Assembly: GCF_900313035.1 (NCBI RefSeq)
Contig: NZ_OMPS01000035.1
Location: 1-64,000, forward strand
DNA: 64,000 nucleotides
Direction: 5' to 3'
Source of the DNA: Ruegeria sp. EL01
Lineage (GTDB): Bacteria > Pseudomonadota > Alphaproteobacteria > Rhodobacterales > Rhodobacteraceae
This document shows positions 60,965 to 64,000 of the stretch, piece by piece (position 1 is the first letter of the stretch; each line of letters begins with the position of its first letter). The notes below the pieces were generated by a model. That model was not told the DNA's origin. It saw only the letters and a list, made by a program, of their open reading frames with translations, and did not search any database. Both the position numbers and the translations under genes were made by a program.

Positions 60965-61689
60965 AGACTGCGCGACCAGACGATTGGTATCGTATTCGAA
61001 AGCTGTCTGACGGGGTAACCTGGATTGATGAACCGCACATCAAGGAGTTCTTTCGCTGCAATATTTGGCATGTGCGAGGTCGAGACAAAGACATGTTGGT
61101 TGATAGTGGCATGGGGGTATTGTCGTTGCGCGAATGGGTGCCAATGGTAACAGAACGTCCGCTGGACGCTGTGGCCAGCCACACCCATTTCGATCATATA
61201 GGCACGCACCACGAGTTCCCGTGCCGCCTCTGCCATAAAGACGAGGCGGATATTCTTGCATCCCCTACGCGTCAAAACACCTGGGCAGAAGACTACGTAA
61301 CGGATGAGATCTTTGATCAATTGCCGCCTGGCGCATATGAGTCTTCAACCTATTCCGTAAAGGCCGCCCCAGCCACGCGGATCTTGGAAGATGGCGACAT
61401 GATCGACCTCGGAGATCGAGCGTTCGAGGTGATCCACACACCGGGCCACAGCCCAGGTGGTATCGCGCTTTGGGAAAAGTCAACTGGAATGCTGATCTCA
61501 GGAGATATCCTTTATGACGGGCCTCTTATTGAAAGCGATGATCCTGCGGAAATGGAGCAATACATCGCAAGCATGATGCGTCTGCTTGATTTACCTGTTC
61601 AACTCGTCCATGGCGGACATTTCAAATCGTTTTCGGGCGAGCGCTATCAGGAAATAATCACGAACTGGTTGCACGAAAAAGAAAGCTGA
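60961..61689 (+). CDS. Metallo-beta-lactamase-fold hydrolase
   Basis: The protein has 242 residues. The metal motif is VASHTHFDHIGTHHEF (HxHxDH), with further ligands in HTPGHSPGGI, ISGDILYDGP and LVHGGHFKS. This is a complete di-metal site. The fold includes glyoxalase II, lactonases and amidases, so the reaction cannot be named. It lies between the transporter ATPase gene (ATGA overlap) and the ureohydrolase gene, which suggests a step in breaking down the imported compound. Confidence 0.85.
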   Translation: MKTARPDDWYRIRKLSDGVTWIDEPHIKEFFRCNIWHVRGRDKDMLVDSGMGVLSLREWVPMVTERPLDAVASHTHFDHIGTHHEFPCRLCHKDEADILASPTRQNTWAEDYVTDEIFDQLPPGAYESSTYSVKAAPATRILEDGDMIDLGDRAFEVIHTPGHSPGGIALWEKSTGMLISGDILYDGPLIESDDPAEMEQYIASMMRLLDLPVQLVHGGHFKSFSGERYQEIITNWLHEKES

Positions 61690-61722
61690 TACGGAAAGAT
61701 GTCGAAAAGTAAGGGTAACTCG

Positions 61723-62670
61723 ATGACCAATGATTTCAATCAACCGCTGGGCGGAAATGAAATGCCGCGATTTGCCGGACCGGGCACATTCATGCGCTTA
61801 CCGACGGCTCAAACTGCTCAGGGCTTGGACGCAGCCTTCATTGGCATTCCCATGGACATCGGCACCAGCTGGCGGTCTGGCACGCGGTTTGGCCCCAAAC
61901 AAATCCGTGCCGAAAGCAATATGCTGCGCCCATACAATATGTGGACAAAGGCGGCCCCCTTTGCCCAAATGCAAGTTGCCGACTTGGGTGATGTGCCTGT
62001 AAACACCTTCGATCTATTGGACACCGTTGAGCGCATTACAGATTTTTATGACGAGGTTCTTACACATAACGTGGTGCCTTTGACCATGGGGGGTGATCAT
62101 ACGCTGACGTTGCCCGTGCTGCGGTCAATTTTCAATAAACATGGACCGGTCGCCCTTATTCACATCGATGCCCATGCGGATACCAATGAACATATGTTCG
62201 GTAACGAAATCGCCCATGGAACCCCCTTCCGTCGCGCCCATGAGGAAGGGTTGATTGATGCACCTAATACCTTTCAAATCGGATTGCGCGGTACTGGCTA
62301 TGCCGCCGATGATTTTGACACCGGGCGCATCTGGGGCTTCTCGGTCGTTCATGCAGAAGAGGTCTGGTACAAGTCGCTCACACCACTGATGGACAAAATC
62401 CGTGCGCAAGTTGAAAACCGTCCAGTCTATCTGACCTTTGACATCGACAGTCTTGACCCTTCAGTGGCTCCCGGAACAGGAACGCCTGAATTTGGCGGGT
62501 TGATGGCCTCTCAAGCGTTCGAAATTATACGCGGCTGTAAAGGTCTGAATATGGTCGGATGCGATCTGGTCGAGGTTTCACCGCCTTACGACCCCTCGGG
62601 AAATACAGCGGTATTAGCGGCAAACCTACTATTCGAAATGCTGTGCGTCCTGCCCAAGTCGACGGGATGA
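61723..62670 (+). CDS. Agmatinase/guanidinobutyrase-family ureohydrolase
   Basis: The enzyme has 315 residues. Manganese-binding motifs are complete: GGDHTLTLPVLRS, LIHIDAHADTNEH and TFDIDSLDPSVAPGTGTPE. HGTPFRRAHEEGLID is a variable-loop region seen in agmatinase and guanidinobutyrase groups. The family releases urea from a guanidino group, for example from agmatine, 4-guanidinobutyrate or 3-guanidinopropionate. I chose ATG 61723, with AAGGG seven bases upstream; an ATG at 61699 is badly spaced. It is the last gene of the TetR-controlled operon. Confidence 0.88.
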   Translation: MTNDFNQPLGGNEMPRFAGPGTFMRLPTAQTAQGLDAAFIGIPMDIGTSWRSGTRFGPKQIRAESNMLRPYNMWTKAAPFAQMQVADLGDVPVNTFDLLDTVERITDFYDEVLTHNVVPLTMGGDHTLTLPVLRSIFNKHGPVALIHIDAHADTNEHMFGNEIAHGTPFRRAHEEGLIDAPNTFQIGLRGTGYAADDFDTGRIWGFSVVHAEEVWYKSLTPLMDKIRAQVENRPVYLTFDIDSLDPSVAPGTGTPEFGGLMASQAFEIIRGCKGLNMVGCDLVEVSPPYDPSGNTAVLAANLLFEMLCVLPKSTG

Positions 62671-63175
62671 CTGGGGCTAAATTGAGAATTATTGAGTGCA
62701 GTTCAAATAGAGAAATTTCCGGTGAATTCCAAATCCTCTCACAGATGGATCACCCCTTCTACTTTCGCAAATCATGACTGCATCGCAAAGTTCAAAACAT
62801 AATACTTGTGCAGCAAGAGCTTTCTGCAGAAAAGTTGAGCAGATTTGCCCTGTGTCTCGTTTCTTGAAGCCGCGTGCAACGAATGGGTAGTTTGAAGTTG
62901 CCCCATTTTTCCCCTTCAGAATGGCTGGTCTGGTGAAATCCGCTGCGCTGCCAAAAGATCACTGCTGCACATGCGAGAGTTTTCTGCGTTAGCAATAGCC
63001 GTACGTGCAAAAGGCGGCTGCGTCCGCGTCTTTCCAGTACGCGAGCCGTGCAGCGAACGGCTCTTGCTGCATTTGCAGCCGCTCTGTCTTCTTTTGCGAT
63101 ATGCCGTTCGCATCAAATGTGTTGCGGTTCCCTGATATTGCTGGTGTGGCGGTATCCTGCCATAACTTGTGTCGC
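62671..63175. other. Intergenic region, no gene recognised
   Basis: About 500 bp with no credible gene. It contains degenerate stretches of the type common between roseobacter genes (GCAGCGAACGGCTCTTGCTG near 63052, CGAATGGGTAGTTTGAAG near 62880). No clear terminator for the ureohydrolase operon is visible. Confidence 0.4.
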
Positions 63176-63895
63176 CTAATAGCGGACCAGTTCGTAATCG
63201 TAGTTCCCAAAAATGTCCGACCACTCGACGCCAACGCCACGGAAATAGGTAGGACACCTATCCTTGTTCAGTGGCAGCCAATCAGGTCGGGGGCCTGGGG
63301 CGCGATCTGACCAGTGGAAATTGGCATTTTCGTCGTAGGTTCCGACGGATATATCCAAGCGGGTTGTGCATGGGCCTTCACGTTCACGGACCCTGTAGCT
63401 GTAGTGCCGGACATCCCAAACATGGATCGAGCGAACAACATCAAAGTCTGCAGATGATAGATCAATGTTTGCAAGTGCTGGCGCCGGTAGGGCAGGGGAG
63501 TCGGGTCCAAGGTTGGTCCAAGGCTCCAAGGCAAATGAAGCTTCGATAACTACCAAAGGTGCTTGCTCTTCTTGGGGCAATTCAGGGAATGGCGTGGCAC
63601 TGTTCTCCTTGATTGCTTCCAGGCGTTGCATCGGTGTGAGACTGGAAGTGCCCAAGACCGCGCCCATCGGACAGCGCCAAAGTTGCAATGGTGGTTCAAC
63701 CGGCATGGGCGTGATGCGACGAATGAACTCCGCCCTTGCCGCGTTGCAGTCGGGATCGCTCGGCCATCCACTGGCCAGACATAAGAAGATTGCACAGTCG
63801 ATGGGATACGCTTTGACCTCAGAGGCGGGTACACTTGCGACTGCGAGCGTTCCGACCGCAAACAAGCTTCGGATCATGGGAATCTTGTGTCTCAT
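63176..63895 (-). CDS. Secreted hypothetical protein with conserved cysteines
   Basis: The protein has 239 residues from ATG 63895 (AGGTGA upstream). A Sec signal peptide (MIRSLFAVGTLAVASVPASE) ends near VKA-YP. The mature protein begins YPIDCAIFLCLASGWPSDPD and has ITPMPVEPPLQLWRCPMG, which I associate with a family of small exported proteins on roseobacter plasmids, but I cannot name it. It contains six cysteines, likely forming disulfides in the periplasm, and the C-terminal half is rich in Asp, Tyr and Trp. It faces the ureohydrolase operon tail to tail and may belong to a different region to the right of the window. Confidence 0.72.
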   Translation of the reverse strand: MRHKIPMIRSLFAVGTLAVASVPASEVKAYPIDCAIFLCLASGWPSDPDCNAARAEFIRRITPMPVEPPLQLWRCPMGAVLGTSSLTPMQRLEAIKENSATPFPELPQEEQAPLVVIEASFALEPWTNLGPDSPALPAPALANIDLSSADFDVVRSIHVWDVRHYSYRVREREGPCTTRLDISVGTYDENANFHWSDRAPGPRPDWLPLNKDRCPTYFRGVGVEWSDIFGNYDYELVRY

Positions 63896-64000
63896 AGTGT
63901 CACCTTTCATATATTGAGGCACACTATCAGAGTCATATCACTTTTCCAGTCTTTTCACATATTAATGTTTTCTGGCAATTTATTAGATTGACACAACATA

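Noticed and set aside
1-64000. CRISPR array, tRNA, rRNA, replication or partition genes
   Set aside because: I looked for regular spaced repeats, tRNA-like cloverleafs and Rep/Par motifs while reading and saw none; small RNAs cannot be excluded without a covariance search.

Overview
The window looks like accessory DNA from a marine Rhodobacteraceae (Roseobacter-group) alphaproteobacterium, probably a plasmid, chromid or genomic island. This is inferred from the protein families present (polyamine-type ABC transporters, DUF849, DUF917, AHL-type LuxR), the moderately GC-rich codon use, five insertion sequences of several families, and a relaxase fragment. I see no rRNA, tRNA, CRISPR array or replication module.

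Layout. 0-4.8 kb is a decay zone: an IS5 (IS903-type) right end, a relaxase fragment, one intact and one truncated IS6-type element face to face, then a truncated EamA transporter, a frameshifted glutathionyl-hydroquinone reductase and a broken LysR. 5-10.7 kb holds an SDR, a MerR regulator with a SoxR-box-like operator, an in-frame chimera of a DHA2-type MFS transporter and a class III aminotransferase, a MarR regulator with an EctA-like acetyltransferase (no ectB/ectC), and two small HTH proteins. 10.7-21 kb is a LysR-controlled cassette: PotBCDA-type transporter, class III aminotransferase, DUF849 beta-keto acid cleavage enzyme, GNAT, acetylpolyamine-amidohydrolase-type deacetylase, FAD amine oxidase and RidA. 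This enzyme set matches, step by step, the known route from beta-lysine through N6-acetylated intermediates to GABA, so I propose a beta-lysine (or similar beta,omega-diamino acid) catabolic system. 21-29.1 kb is a peptide-type ABC cassette with an M20 carbamoylase/amidohydrolase, a DUF1028 protein and a GntR regulator; two tandem palindromes sit in the divergent promoter region.

29.4-33.4 kb is a signalling locus: a solo LuxR protein with an intact AHL pocket, an altered recognition helix and an extra C-terminal domain, a translationally coupled small ORF, and a divergent pair encoding an HTH-like multi-spanning membrane protein and an alpha/beta hydrolase. 33.6-37.6 kb holds a sterol-desaturase-family hydroxylase, a frameshifted PanB-like gene, a 3-hydroxyisobutyrate-dehydrogenase-type reductase and a divergent LysR. 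37.7-40.9 kb is IS1182, an integrase remnant and IS110.

41.2-50 kb is a pair of divergent operons: Lrp/HyuA/DUF917/MOSC-ferredoxin reductase facing a PotDABC-type transporter, suggesting uptake and opening of a (thio)hydantoin-like compound. 50-51 kb is a dead IS5 (IS427-type). 51-56 kb holds a ChaA-like antiporter, an XRE-cupin regulator with AzlCD, and a LysR with an aldo/keto reductase. 56.5-62.7 kb is a TetR-controlled PotDBCA-type transporter with a metallo-beta-lactamase-fold hydrolase and an agmatinase-family ureohydrolase, suggesting uptake and hydrolysis of a guanidino compound. The window ends with a secreted cysteine-containing protein of unknown function.

Overall, several independently regulated uptake-and-breakdown cassettes for nitrogen compounds sit side by side, separated by IS elements and pseudogenes. 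All family calls are from reading the sequence; no database search was run.
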